A DNA stretch of 64,000 nt from Dulcicalothrix desertica PCC 7102 (GTDB lineage Bacteria > Cyanobacteriota > Cyanobacteriia > Cyanobacteriales > Nostocaceae). Below the pieces are notes generated by a model. The model did no database searches. It was not told where the DNA came from and saw nothing but the letters and a program-made list of their open reading frames with translations. A program made the position numbers and the translations under genes. This document shows, piece after piece, positions 25,951-34,698 of this stretch. Positions within the stretch are counted from its first letter, which is position 1, and every line of letters begins with the position of its first letter. The stretch lies in contig NZ_RSCL01000031.1 in assembly GCF_003991905.1 (NCBI RefSeq), positions 1 through 64,000 of the forward strand, read 5' to 3'.

Positions 25951-28155
25951 CTACCCAACCAACTCCATCCCCCGTTTAACCAAAGCATCAGCAGTCAACC
26001 CATTAAACGCCATCAACTCACCTGCACTAGCGGTAGTTTCCCCACGCTTCCAAGCAAAAGTATCCCGCACACAATTACTGCGTAACATAATAGGTTCCAA
26101 CATAGCCGAGGCGCCACCAGTAACACCAATTAAAGCATCTCCTCCAAACAACTGATTAAATTTTGCATCATCAATAAACCCACCATCAGCTTCAGAACAT
26201 GTATCCCAAGCTACATCCGAAGCACGATACAAACGACGAGGATTAATTACAGAAACAATACGACTTCCTACACCTTGTGCTTGAAGTGACTTAGCAGCTT
26301 CGTAAACAGGAATTAATGTCATATCACCGATAACTGCAAATACCACTGTCTTATTTCCAGAAGTTTCTTGTAAAACTACGGCGCCATTTTCTAAACCTTC
26401 GCGTGTTTGTGCAAAAGTAGTTCTAATTGCCAAAGGTGATTTACTAGCAGTAATTACAATTCCTTTATTCTTAGTAGTTAATGCCCAGTCGTAACAAACC
26501 TGGATACTATTAGCATCAGGTGGGAATACAGGGAAAACGTTTCCATTACGCATCATCGAGGCAAAGTAAGCTTCGATTTCGGGACGTTGGTGAGTCCAAC
26601 CGTTACGTCCTTGTTCTAAGGCGCCTGCTGTATATAAAGTAATTGTAGACGGTGTTTGGCGCCGTAATTCAGCCATTGCTTGCGTAACTGTCTGAAAAAT
26701 GGGCAACCCATTAATTGCAAAGGACTCGTAAGAACACCATAATGTTCTGGCGCCCATTAATGCCAAACCTACTGCTAAACCTGCACAAGCGTCTTCACTC
26801 AATGGTTCATAAACTTGACCACCAGGTGCTTGGTTATACAAATCATCTTTGACAGGGTGATTAATTTTTAAAGCTTGGTTGATATTGGCAATACCTGATG
26901 CTTCGTTACCATCAGCGTTAGTGACAAGGAAGTTTTTGTCTTTTTGTCCAACTATACCTACTAATCTTCCCATTGCTGTAGTAGAAACTTTCGCTTCGCC
27001 ACCTACTTCATATTCTTCTAAAGGTAAGGCGCCGATATCAGCTAATGGTAACTCAAATTCGGTGACAGCAGTCTTGGATGCTGGCCCACCACCTGCTTTT
27101 TCAAGGTTGGTTCTAACTAACTGCCAAGCTTCCTGAGTCAGCGCGCGTTCTTTAAGCGCACTTATAATATGTGGAGCATCAAGTGTATCTTTAGCATACA
27201 AGTTGTGTGACTTGGCGCCACGTGCGTGAACTCCAGCACCTTTTAATTGTTTAATAATAAAGACGGTTAATTTGCCACCAAGTGCTGACTTCGCTGCTTT
27301 ATCGACATTTTCTAAAATAGCTTTAGTAAACTCAATCCTTTTAGAGAACGAAAAAGCTGTACTATCAACATAATCACCAGGCTGGTTTTTATCGTCAAAG
27401 TCCTTTGCGTCAACTAATATAACTTCCTCAAAACCATTACCTTGCCAGTACGCTATCATCTCTGCGTTAGATTTAGTTGAGACCATACTGTGGTGTTCTT
27501 GGCTAAAACCATTCCATACCAACACGGGTAAGAAATTTGTCACATCTGGGTATGCAGTATGAAAATGACTCATCGAACTCATAATGTAAGGTTCACCCAA
27601 ACCACCATCACCCACAGTGAACGGGAAAAGCTTATCACGATGAAGTAATGCTGCTGACATTGCAAAGTGTTGCCCTTGCCCTAATGGCCCAGCAGGCGCC
27701 AAAATACCAGGAATATATCCAGAAAGGTGTCCGAGAAGTCCATGCTTTTCACGGAAACGGTCGCGTAGTTGCTGCACAGTGGAAATGCCCATATCTTCGA
27801 GCGAACGGTCGAGGAACATGGCACTATAAAAACCGGGAGCATGGTGTCCGACTTCGGTAACAATATTTTTGTGACCAAGCATGACTAAAGCAGCATAAGC
27901 TTCAGCTTGACTTGCGAAACCACCTGGGTGCCCTGAAGCTTTGGAACCAGTGACTTGTAAAGTTAAGTAACGGAGTGCATCGGCATAGAGAAGTGTCTGG
28001 TATACTGCCGCATCATCACTGGGGTTAACGACATTACCAGTTAATGCACTTTCTTTTCCATACTTATCAAAGTCCGGCAAAGGTTCCCCAAAATATTGTA
28101 TGCCTTCACAAAAATTGGGAATAACTGAAGTTGGCTTTGGGGTTGTTGCTGTCAT
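25951..28155 (-). CDS. TPP-dependent transketolase/phosphoketolase-like enzyme
   Basis: The 734-residue protein has the three-domain order of the transketolase superfamily. TPP/Mg binding is in FTVGDGGLGEPYIMSSMSHF (GDG near 187, N near 215). SGHPGGFASQAEAYAALVML near residue 75 carries the transketolase-type SGHPGG motif, and LLGHLSGYIPGILAPAGPLGQG recalls phosphoketolase. The pyrimidine-binding domain lies near 430-560 (EDACAGLAVGLALMGARTLW) and the C-terminal domain follows. Length lies between transketolase (about 670) and phosphoketolase (about 800). The donor sugar phosphate cannot be decided from sequence alone. Single gene, five or more GGCGCC sites. Confidence 0.75.
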   Translation of the reverse strand: MTATTPKPTSVIPNFCEGIQYFGEPLPDFDKYGKESALTGNVVNPSDDAAVYQTLLYADALRYLTLQVTGSKASGHPGGFASQAEAYAALVMLGHKNIVTEVGHHAPGFYSAMFLDRSLEDMGISTVQQLRDRFREKHGLLGHLSGYIPGILAPAGPLGQGQHFAMSAALLHRDKLFPFTVGDGGLGEPYIMSSMSHFHTAYPDVTNFLPVLVWNGFSQEHHSMVSTKSNAEMIAYWQGNGFEEVILVDAKDFDDKNQPGDYVDSTAFSFSKRIEFTKAILENVDKAAKSALGGKLTVFIIKQLKGAGVHARGAKSHNLYAKDTLDAPHIISALKERALTQEAWQLVRTNLEKAGGGPASKTAVTEFELPLADIGALPLEEYEVGGEAKVSTTAMGRLVGIVGQKDKNFLVTNADGNEASGIANINQALKINHPVKDDLYNQAPGGQVYEPLSEDACAGLAVGLALMGARTLWCSYESFAINGLPIFQTVTQAMAELRRQTPSTITLYTAGALEQGRNGWTHQRPEIEAYFASMMRNGNVFPVFPPDANSIQVCYDWALTTKNKGIVITASKSPLAIRTTFAQTREGLENGAVVLQETSGNKTVVFAVIGDMTLIPVYEAAKSLQAQGVGSRIVSVINPRRLYRASDVAWDTCSEADGGFIDDAKFNQLFGGDALIGVTGGASAMLEPIMLRSNCVRDTFAWKRGETTASAGELMAFNGLTADALVKRGMELVG

Positions 28156-28412
28156 GCTAGGTACCTTAAAGATGCTTATTACAAAGAGAAGCCGATCATA
28201 AACTCACCATCGGGAACCGACTGGTGCGCTTGTCCAATTTAACAAAGATTTTACAACTTCCCGGTTCCCTCAGTTATTTGTTTTCCGCAATACAATAATA
28301 AGTAAGCTTGAGGAATACATGTATTTGCTAGCTACATACAAGCTCTTGCGGGATAGGGGTCTCGCCTGTCCCTACATAAAGATACAATAAACGTACATTT
28401 GTACCTTTACCT

Positions 28413-28664
28413 ATGACAAATACTATCACCACAACAGAAGCGCGGGCAAACTTCCAAGACGTGCTTAACCGAGTCGAGCATGGAGGTGAACGCATCGTAA
28501 TTGAGCGACATGGTAAAGCAGCAGCTGCCATTGTGACGGTAGAAGACTTCAAGCGACTAGAAGACCTAGAAGATGTTATTGCATCCAGACAATTACAACA
28601 AGCAGTCGAACAAAACAATGGTTTTACGACTTTAGAGGCAATTGTTGCTCAAAGAGGTTTATAA
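28413..28664 (+). CDS. Phd/YefM family antitoxin, no partner seen
   Basis: The 83-residue protein has the Phd/YefM fold signature: TITTTEARANFQDVLNRVEHG, then ERIVIERHGKAAAAIVTVEDFKRLE. Such proteins bind DNA with the N-terminal half and a toxin with the C-terminal half. No toxin gene follows within 100 bp; the next feature is a palindromic repeat and then an unrelated toxin-antitoxin pair. It is therefore an orphan antitoxin or one that lost its toxin. Start ATG 28413. Confidence 0.85.
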   Translation: MTNTITTTEARANFQDVLNRVEHGGERIVIERHGKAAAAIVTVEDFKRLEDLEDVIASRQLQQAVEQNNGFTTLEAIVAQRGL

Positions 28665-28681
28665 AAACCTGCAACCACCAC

Positions 28682-28709
28682 GTAGAGACGTTACATGTAA
28701 CGTCTCTAC
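28682..28709. repeat. Perfect 28-bp palindrome, GTAGAGACG family
   Basis: GTAGAGACGTTACA is followed directly by its exact complement. It lies 18 bp after the Phd/YefM stop and is likely a terminator. The family has members at 7985, 12834, 55894, 58298 and 63663. Confidence 0.8.
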
Positions 28710-28771
28710 TACATAAATTATTAATTTCAGAGTTAGAATTGATTATATATATCAATATCTAGGTAAAAGCG

Positions 28772-28996
28772 ATGACCTACGGAGACATCATTACTATTGA
28801 ACCAGGTAAGCGTGGTGGTAAACCCTGTATTCGAGGAATGAGAATTACAGTGTATGATATTTTAGAATATCTTGCAGCAGGAATGTCTCATCAAGAAATT
28901 CTTGAAGATTTTCCGTACCTAACTGAGGACGATATTCGAGCTTGCCTTAGTTATGCTGCTGATAGAGAAAAAATGTTAATGGTTGTAAAAGTGTGA
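28772..28996 (+). CDS. DUF433 family antitoxin
   Basis: This 74-residue protein has the DUF433 pattern: ITIEPGKRGGKPCIRGMRITVYDILEYLAAG with a winged-helix-like region, then SHQEILEDFPYLTEDDIRACLSYAADRE. DUF433 proteins are antitoxins of DUF5615-type toxins. It overlaps the next gene by 4 bp (GTGA), giving a coupled pair. Start ATG 28772. Confidence 0.88.
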   Translation: MTYGDIITIEPGKRGGKPCIRGMRITVYDILEYLAAGMSHQEILEDFPYLTEDDIRACLSYAADREKMLMVVKV

Positions 28997-29325
28997 AGTT
29001 GCTCTTTGATCATAATTTATCCCCAACATTAGTAAATCGTTTGCAAGACCTTTATCCTGATTCCAATCACCTTTACAGTTTAGGTCTTGATCGAGTACCA
29101 GATACAGAAGTTTGGGAATATGCACAACAAGAAAACTTTTTAATTGTTACTAAAGATGCTGATTTTAGCGACCTCTGTTTGCTTCGTGGCTTTCCACCCA
29201 AAGTTATTTGGATTCGACGGGGTAATTGTAAAACAGCCGATATTGAAGCAATACTGCGAAGCCACTATGATGATATTACTAAATTGAATAATGAAGGAAC
29301 AGTTGGTGTACTGACATTATTTTAG
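28993..29325 (+). CDS. DUF5615 PIN-like toxin
   Basis: The 110-residue protein opens MKLLFDHNLSPTLVNRLQDLYP and continues DRVPDTEVWEYAQQENFLIVTKDADFSD, the DUF5615/PIN-like nuclease pattern with conserved acidic residues (D6, E near 40, D near 58 and 61). The start is a GTG overlapping the DUF433 stop. It is probably an RNase toxin neutralised by the upstream antitoxin. No GGCGCC lies in this block, in contrast to the surrounding genes. Confidence 0.88.
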   Translation: MKLLFDHNLSPTLVNRLQDLYPDSNHLYSLGLDRVPDTEVWEYAQQENFLIVTKDADFSDLCLLRGFPPKVIWIRRGNCKTADIEAILRSHYDDITKLNNEGTVGVLTLF

Positions 29326-29345
29326 TCAAAAAGAAGTCTTAATAT

Positions 29346-29576
29346 AACAGAGGTAAAAAAAGGCTTCGGTACATTGAATTTCAAACCAAAGTCAAAAATG
29401 GCTGAATCCAAGTTACTGATGAGTATAAACAAGAACTTAATAAGTTAGACGATATTAAAGTCATAATTTTAGTGAATAATAAATTACATAGGCAAAAAGA
29501 TATTATTGATGAGTTAACAGAAAATCCCGTTCCAGTTGATGGTTTTCTTAGCCGCGAAGAAGTTTACAGTAAATAG
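29346..29576 (+). pseudogene. Remnant of a small antitoxin-like gene with in-frame TGA
   Basis: A frame without a normal start codon reads RLRYIEFQTKVKNG, then TGA (29403-29405), then IQVTDEYKQELNKLDDIKVI and on to DGFLSREEVYSK and a stop at 29574. The residue at TGA fits Trp (NGWIQV), so a G-to-A change is likely. The pattern resembles the small beta-rich antitoxins that precede PIN toxins in cyanobacteria, but the family is not certain. No toxin gene follows. Confidence 0.5.
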
Positions 29577-29648
29577 TTATGACTAATGGTTATTTGTGCC
29601 ATAAAGTACTAACTATTAGAACTTACGATACTATTACAACTATAAGTT

Positions 29649-29707
29649 GGTGCGTGACGCTACAAGTCTTATAACTACGTTGAAATCTTTTCGTAGCGTC
29701 ACGCACC
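29649..29707. repeat. Hairpin GGTGCGTGACGCTAC/GTAGCGTCACGCACC
   Basis: A perfect 15-bp inverted repeat (29649-29663 and 29693-29707) encloses 29 bp. It lies between the antitoxin remnant and the first P450 gene. It could be a small non-autonomous element or a terminator. Confidence 0.7.
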
Positions 29708-29827
29708 CTACTAATTACCAAGAACATAGGTTAAATTGGCTACTTTTTAAAAATATTGTAACAAAACTTAATAATTAATTTGGGGTTTCAATGGCACAAC
29801 AGAAGTAATACTTCTCTACATACAAGT

Positions 29828-31192
29828 ATGAAACTTCCAAACGGTCCGCAAACTCCTGCAATTGTACAAATGCTTCAATGGGTTGCTACTCCCATGTGGT
29901 TTATGGAAGATTGTGCAAAGCGTTATGGTGATATTTTTACGCTACAGTTAAATATGCCACTTGTATTGATTAGTAACCCGCAAGCGCTACAGCAAATTTT
30001 AACAGGTGATGGTAAAGAATTTGCGGCGCCTAGCAATTTAAATTCGGTGTTTGAACCACTTCTAGGAAAAAACTCTGTAATTACAGTTAGCGGTGAAACG
30101 CATAAACGTCAGCGACAGTTATTAACACCACCTTTTCACGGTGAACGAATGCATAATTATGCTCAAACTATTAGTAATATTACCCAAGAAGTTATTAAAA
30201 GCTGGCAAGTTTCGGAAGTTGTTTGTATTCGTTCGGTGATGCAAACTATAACTTTACGGGTGATAATGCAAGCTGTATTTGGATTATATAACGGTGCCCG
30301 TGCCCAGGAACTTGAGAAAGTTATTAGCATTATGATGGATGCAGGTGGAAGTTCACCTTTACGCGCGCTTATGTTATATTACCCTGCTCTGCAACGCGAT
30401 TTGGGTAAGTTAACACCGTGGGGGATTTTTTTAAGGCGCCGGGAAATGGTAGATAAGTTAATATACGCCGAAATTGCCGAACGTCGAGAAAACCCTGACC
30501 CATCATGTACTGATATTTTAAGTTTATTAATGGCAGCGCGCGATGAAAACGGTGAACCGATGACTGATGTGGAGTTGCGTGATGAGTTGATAACACTGTT
30601 AAGTGCTGGACATGAGACAACCGCAACAGCTTTAACTTGGGCATTTTACTGGATACATAAAACACCATCGGTACGTTATAAGTTATTAACTGAACTTGAT
30701 GGTTTGGATAATATGGACTTTAATGCTGTTAATAAGCTGCCGTATTTAAGTGCTGTTTGTAACGAAACCCTGCGAATTTATCCTGTAGGAATGCTGACTT
30801 TTCCGCGCGAGGTGAGAGAACCTGTAAATTTGTGTGGCTATGATTTAGAACCAGGTACTTATATTATGGGTTCGATTTATTTAACTCATCGACGTGAGGA
30901 TATATATCCAGAAGCAAACCAATTTAGTCCAGAAAGATTTTTGGAGAAACAATTTTCTCCGTATGAATTTTTACCTTTTGGTGGTGGTGTACGTCGATGT
31001 ATTGGTAATGCTTTTGCAATGTTGGAAATGAAGGTTGTTTTAGCTACGGTTATGAAGTTGGTAGAGTTGGAGCTTGTTACTACTGAGGATGTTAGACCAC
31101 GACGACGCGGTTTGGTAACGGGTCCAAATCGTGCCATTAATATGAGTGTTAAAGAAATGAGGGAAGCGCGCGTGCTTAGTACGAGCGTTTAA
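29828..31192 (+). CDS. Cytochrome P450, CYP110-like
   Basis: From ATG 29828 (MKLPNGPQTPAIVQMLQWV) the product is 454 residues. A TTG at 29780 would add 16 unrelated residues. P450 landmarks: I-helix LLSAGHETTATAL, K-helix ETLRIYP (ExxR), and heme loop FLPFGGGVRRCIGNAFA with the axial Cys. The N-terminus without a membrane anchor and the overall text match the CYP110 family of filamentous cyanobacteria, some of which hydroxylate fatty acids or terpenes. The next P450 gene starts 84 bp downstream. Confidence 0.92.
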   Translation: MKLPNGPQTPAIVQMLQWVATPMWFMEDCAKRYGDIFTLQLNMPLVLISNPQALQQILTGDGKEFAAPSNLNSVFEPLLGKNSVITVSGETHKRQRQLLTPPFHGERMHNYAQTISNITQEVIKSWQVSEVVCIRSVMQTITLRVIMQAVFGLYNGARAQELEKVISIMMDAGGSSPLRALMLYYPALQRDLGKLTPWGIFLRRREMVDKLIYAEIAERRENPDPSCTDILSLLMAARDENGEPMTDVELRDELITLLSAGHETTATALTWAFYWIHKTPSVRYKLLTELDGLDNMDFNAVNKLPYLSAVCNETLRIYPVGMLTFPREVREPVNLCGYDLEPGTYIMGSIYLTHRREDIYPEANQFSPERFLEKQFSPYEFLPFGGGVRRCIGNAFAMLEMKVVLATVMKLVELELVTTEDVRPRRRGLVTGPNRAINMSVKEMREARVLSTSV

Positions 31193-31275
31193 TTGGGTTA
31201 ATTTTGATAGGGGTATGTTTACTTGTGTAAAATTGAAATGTAGCTTAATATCCCTAAACCCTAATTTTACCAGAT

Positions 31276-32613
31276 ATGCATTTACCACCATCACCTCGTA
31301 CTCCTGGCGCCATACAGTTGTTACGCTGGATATTTACACCGATGTCTTATATGGACGAATGCGCTTCTGCGTATGGTGATATTTATGGTTTGAATATACG
31401 TCCTGATTATCCATCAGTTTTAACGAGCAATCCTAATGCCTTGCAAACTATTTTGACTAGTGATACAAAAGAATTATCATCTCCTGGTGAGTTAAATGGG
31501 ATATTTATACCCATATCGGGAACGCAGTCGCTAATTACTGCTAGTGGAAAACAGCATCAGCGTAAAAGACAGTTAGTTATGCCCGCATTACATGGTGAAC
31601 GTATGCGCGCGTATGCAAATATTATTAATCAAGTTACAGATGAAGTTATATCTACATTACAAATTGGTGTTTCTTTTTCGATTCGCAACGTAACGCAAAC
31701 CATTACGCTCAAAATTATCATGCAAGCTGTGTTTGGACTATATAATAGTCCGCGCGCTATAGAGTTAGAACGGGTATTAAGCTATATTTTAGAATCTACA
31801 AGTTCACCATTATCTCTTGCTGCTGGCGTTTTTCCAATTTTAGGCAAAGTATTAGGCAAATTAAACCCTGCCCGCGACTTTGAGACCTTGCTACAACAAG
31901 CCGATAAAATAATTTATGAAGAAATTCAAGAACGACGCAATAACCCAGACTCAGAGCGCGTCGATATTTTAAGCTTATTAATGTCGGCACGCGATGAAGA
32001 CGGACAAGGAATGACTAATGTCGAACTGCGTGATGAACTTATGACATTATTAACAGCAGGTCACGAAACAACAGCAACCGCTTTGGCATGGGCAGTATAT
32101 TTCATTTATAAAGATGAGACCATCAAAACCAAATTACTGAACGAACTTAATAGCTTAGGAAAAAATCCTGATTCAAACACTATTTTCAAACTACCTTACC
32201 TTACTGCCGTTTGTAACGAAACACTCCGTATTTATCCTGTAGCACTGACGACTTTTCCTCGTCAAGTAGAAAAACCCATATCCCTATGCGGTTATGATTT
32301 AGAACCAGGAACATTAGTTTACGGTTCCATATACGACACTCATCGTCGTCAAGATTTATACCCAAATCCAGAGCAATTTAAACCAGAAAGATTTTTAGAA
32401 CGGCAATATTCAGCTTATGAATTTTTACCATTTGGTGGAGGCGCCAGACGTTGTATTGGACTAGCATTTGCCCAGTTTGAAATGAAACTAGTACTAGCGA
32501 GAATTCTTACATCAGTACAATTAGAACTAGTCACAAAAACCAAAGTAAACGCCAAACGTCGAGGTTTAGTTTCGGCTCCCGACCGTCCTATCTACATGAG
32601 TAGGTTAAACTAG
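31276..32613 (+). CDS. Cytochrome P450, CYP110-like
   Basis: The 445-residue protein is closely related to the preceding P450: MHLPPSPRTPGAIQLLRWIF, I-helix LLTAGHETTATALAW, K-helix ETLRIYP, heme loop FLPFGGGARRCIGLAFA. Tandem arrangement and similarity point to gene duplication. The convergent adenylate cyclase gene ends 17 bp away. No redox partner gene lies nearby. Substrate unknown. Confidence 0.92.
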   Translation: MHLPPSPRTPGAIQLLRWIFTPMSYMDECASAYGDIYGLNIRPDYPSVLTSNPNALQTILTSDTKELSSPGELNGIFIPISGTQSLITASGKQHQRKRQLVMPALHGERMRAYANIINQVTDEVISTLQIGVSFSIRNVTQTITLKIIMQAVFGLYNSPRAIELERVLSYILESTSSPLSLAAGVFPILGKVLGKLNPARDFETLLQQADKIIYEEIQERRNNPDSERVDILSLLMSARDEDGQGMTNVELRDELMTLLTAGHETTATALAWAVYFIYKDETIKTKLLNELNSLGKNPDSNTIFKLPYLTAVCNETLRIYPVALTTFPRQVEKPISLCGYDLEPGTLVYGSIYDTHRRQDLYPNPEQFKPERFLERQYSAYEFLPFGGGARRCIGLAFAQFEMKLVLARILTSVQLELVTKTKVNAKRRGLVSAPDRPIYMSRLN

Positions 32614-32629
32614 TACAGGGCAGTTTTTA

Positions 32630-33565
32630 TTACAATTCACTGAAAACACATTCAGTATTCAAACCCGCCCCTACAAATGTTTTTGTCTTTTGGGGTAAAT
32701 ATAAGTTATGTTTTCCACCGATACCGCCTATTTCATAAATTGTAATTTGTTCTTTAATTCCCTTCGGTTGTACTTGCATTTCTCCATCGACCCGCACTAT
32801 TTCTTTTAGTGATTTTAAAGTATCAGCGGAAATCAGAATTTGTCCGCCTGCTGTGTACTTTTCGATACGAGCAGCTAAGTTCACATTACTACCCATCACT
32901 GTATATTTGGCATACTTTTGGGAGCCAATATTGCCAGCAATAACGGCGCCTGTATGTATACCAATACCCATTGCCAAAGATGGAAATCCTAAAATGGTTA
33001 GTTGCTTATTAATATCATCCATCGCTAATTGCATTTCAATTGCACAGCTTACTGCCTGTTCTTCAGAATTCGCAATCTCTACAGGGGCGCCGAACATCAC
33101 AAAAATTCCATCCCCAATCAAATCATTTATAGTTCCATTGTACTTGTGAATAATACTCGTCATTACCTCAAAATAAAGATTGATAATTTCAACGATTTGT
33201 TCTAAAGATAATTGTTCCGATAATGCTGAAAACCCACGTAAATCGGAAATAAGTAAAGTTACAATTCGCTTCTGTCCACCTAATTTTAAACCTTCTTGCG
33301 TCTGCAATAAGGTAGTTACTACTTCGTCAGTCAAATAACGTCTAAAAGTTTTCCGCATTCTTCTGTTGCTGTGAACAGCATATGTCGTTACCGCAATTAC
33401 ACCACCATATAATGCCAAAATTGATGGTAGCACTTGACTCAAATACCCACATATAAATGCAAAATAGCTAGAAGCCACGCTTACACCTCCCATAGTAATT
33501 AAAATTGTGGTGTAAGTTATTTCTGCCGTTATTCTTAGATTATTTTCTTGTATCGAACTGAACAT
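32630..33565 (-). CDS. Membrane-bound class III adenylate/guanylate cyclase
   Basis: The 311-residue protein has two N-terminal membrane helices (about 15-38 and 43-65), a short linker and a class III cyclase domain (95-270). Metal-binding Asp residues are in LLISDLRGFSALS and NDLIGDGIFVMFGAP, and the transition-state Asn/Arg in GSNVNLAARIEKY. No sensor domain such as CHASE2 or GAF is present, so it is short for the cyanobacterial family. It makes cAMP or cGMP at the membrane; which one cannot be told with confidence. About 30 residues follow the domain. Confidence 0.88.
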   Translation of the reverse strand: MFSSIQENNLRITAEITYTTILITMGGVSVASSYFAFICGYLSQVLPSILALYGGVIAVTTYAVHSNRRMRKTFRRYLTDEVVTTLLQTQEGLKLGGQKRIVTLLISDLRGFSALSEQLSLEQIVEIINLYFEVMTSIIHKYNGTINDLIGDGIFVMFGAPVEIANSEEQAVSCAIEMQLAMDDINKQLTILGFPSLAMGIGIHTGAVIAGNIGSQKYAKYTVMGSNVNLAARIEKYTAGGQILISADTLKSLKEIVRVDGEMQVQPKGIKEQITIYEIGGIGGKHNLYLPQKTKTFVGAGLNTECVFSEL

Positions 33566-33634
33566 ATAGCCACCTATTATTCTAAGTAAAATATATTTTA
33601 AGTAGAGTGACGGAAACCAACACTTTTATACTAA

Positions 33635-33874
33635 TTAGCGAGAAGACTCATAGATAATGGCAACGCCAAAGAAACAAAAGATGAAAACTGCCGCACGTCC
33701 TAGCCACTCCCACAAACTTAAACTTGAAAGTATCTGAACAATAGCAGAAGCTCCAAAAACTTGAGATACTACACAGGCAATTACAAAACCAAACAGAGTT
33801 AACAGAAAATATTTCAGGTTTCTACAAGCCCATCGAAATAACAGGTTATGGTTGTCAGGTAAATTATTTTTCAT
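33635..33874 (-). CDS. Small two-helix membrane protein
   Basis: From ATG 33874, preceded by a good ribosome site (AAGGACAAAGCC), the product is 79 residues. An upstream start at 33955 would add 27 residues without support. Two membrane helices (KYFLLTLFGFVIACVVSQVF and LGRAAVFIFCFFGVAIIYE) are joined by a short loop. No family is recognised. It lies 69 bp upstream of the cyclase on the same strand, so the two could be co-transcribed. Confidence 0.65.
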   Translation of the reverse strand: MKNNLPDNHNLLFRWACRNLKYFLLTLFGFVIACVVSQVFGASAIVQILSSLSLWEWLGRAAVFIFCFFGVAIIYESSR

Positions 33875-33953
33875 GGCTTTGTCCTTTTTGACACTTAAAT
33901 AGAGAAGTAAACAATGACACAGACAGCCAGTACTAAAGAGTGCAACTTCCAAC

Positions 33954-33991
33954 AAAAAAGCTGGTCGCGCAAAAACAGAGCGCGAACCAGC
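33954..33991 (-). terminator. Intrinsic terminator on the minus strand
   Basis: GCTGGTCGCG (33960-33969) pairs with CGCGAACCAGC (33981-33991), with one bulge, and is followed on the minus strand by six T (33954-33959). It would end transcription of the hypothetical gene at 34112-34489. Confidence 0.7.
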
Positions 33992-34111
33992 ATGTGATTA
34001 GTGTGTAATCCTCGAAACGCTAGTTGGATAGTTAATCAAAACCTATTCAATTGTTTATAGTGTCAGCTGTGTAAGCTGCTCAAATTAAAAACTTAGAAAT
34101 ATAACAGGTTG

Positions 34112-34489
34112 TTACAGCTTCTTTCGTCGCTGCCCTCTGTAAGATATTTCGACTGTGCCAATAAATGATTTAGAGTCACAGTATTCCACTCTCACGTTGC
34201 CAAAACCACTGATTATTGCGACAACAATAACTCTAGAACGAAAAAAATCAATAGGGTTATGTAGAGGTTGCGGCAACAACAAGGTTGTCATTTCAGAAGG
34301 TGATAAAGGGAGACTATACTCAGAAGCTATATCTAGCATTTCCTTACAAGAACAAGTAATTAGGCAACCATTTGGAAAAATTATCCTTTGGTTATCTCTT
34401 CCAACTCTTTCCAGAAAGGCATAATATGAACTTCCTTCAATTAACTTGGACAAACTCTCGAAATATGTTTTTAACGACAGTTGTGTCAT
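34112..34489 (-). CDS. Hypothetical protein divergent from the NACHT gene
   Basis: From ATG 34489 (MTQLSLKTYFESLSKLIEGS) the product is 125 residues; a GTG at 34528 would add 13. It is soluble, with a helical first half and beta-rich second half (RVIVVAIISGFGNVRVEYCD) and a basic tail (YRGQRRKKL). I do not recognise it. It is divergent from the HTH-NACHT gene and shares its upstream region, so it might be regulated with it. No GGCGCC is present. Confidence 0.55.
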   Translation of the reverse strand: MTQLSLKTYFESLSKLIEGSSYYAFLERVGRDNQRIIFPNGCLITCSCKEMLDIASEYSLPLSPSEMTTLLLPQPLHNPIDFFRSRVIVVAIISGFGNVRVEYCDSKSFIGTVEISYRGQRRKKL

Positions 34490-34698
34490 AAATTTGACGT
34501 TGCCCTTGCCTAAGCGAGTATAACTCACCTTTATGGCTTATTTTTTAGTATATTAGCGTACTGCTCTTTATTTTGCAACTATGCTAGCTTATTCGTTAAT
34601 TATGTCTGTTTATCATAGCATAAGCTGGTAAAAAAAACTAGCATGTTCGTTTATTGTTGCTTATAATTGCAGAATGTACCCCCCTAACCGTTACCGCA
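34490..34698. promoter_or_regulatory. Divergent upstream region of the NACHT gene
   Basis: The AT-rich gap contains repeated elements: ATGCTAGCTTATTCGTT near 34581 and CTAGCATGTTCGTTT near 34638, and ATCATAGCATAAGCT near 34613. These near-repeats of GCTAGC/AGCATA and TTCGTT could bind the HTH of the NACHT protein, though I cannot define a single operator. Confidence 0.35.

Noticed and set aside
28328-28618. Minus-strand 96-codon frame, Ser/Cys-rich
   Set aside because: Shadow of the Phd/YefM antitoxin gene.
34155-34424. Plus-strand 89-codon frame with CRGCG text
   Set aside because: It lies wholly antisense to the 34112-34489 gene; only two close Cys residues, no zinc-finger pairing. Either strand could be right, but the minus frame is longer and has a terminator.
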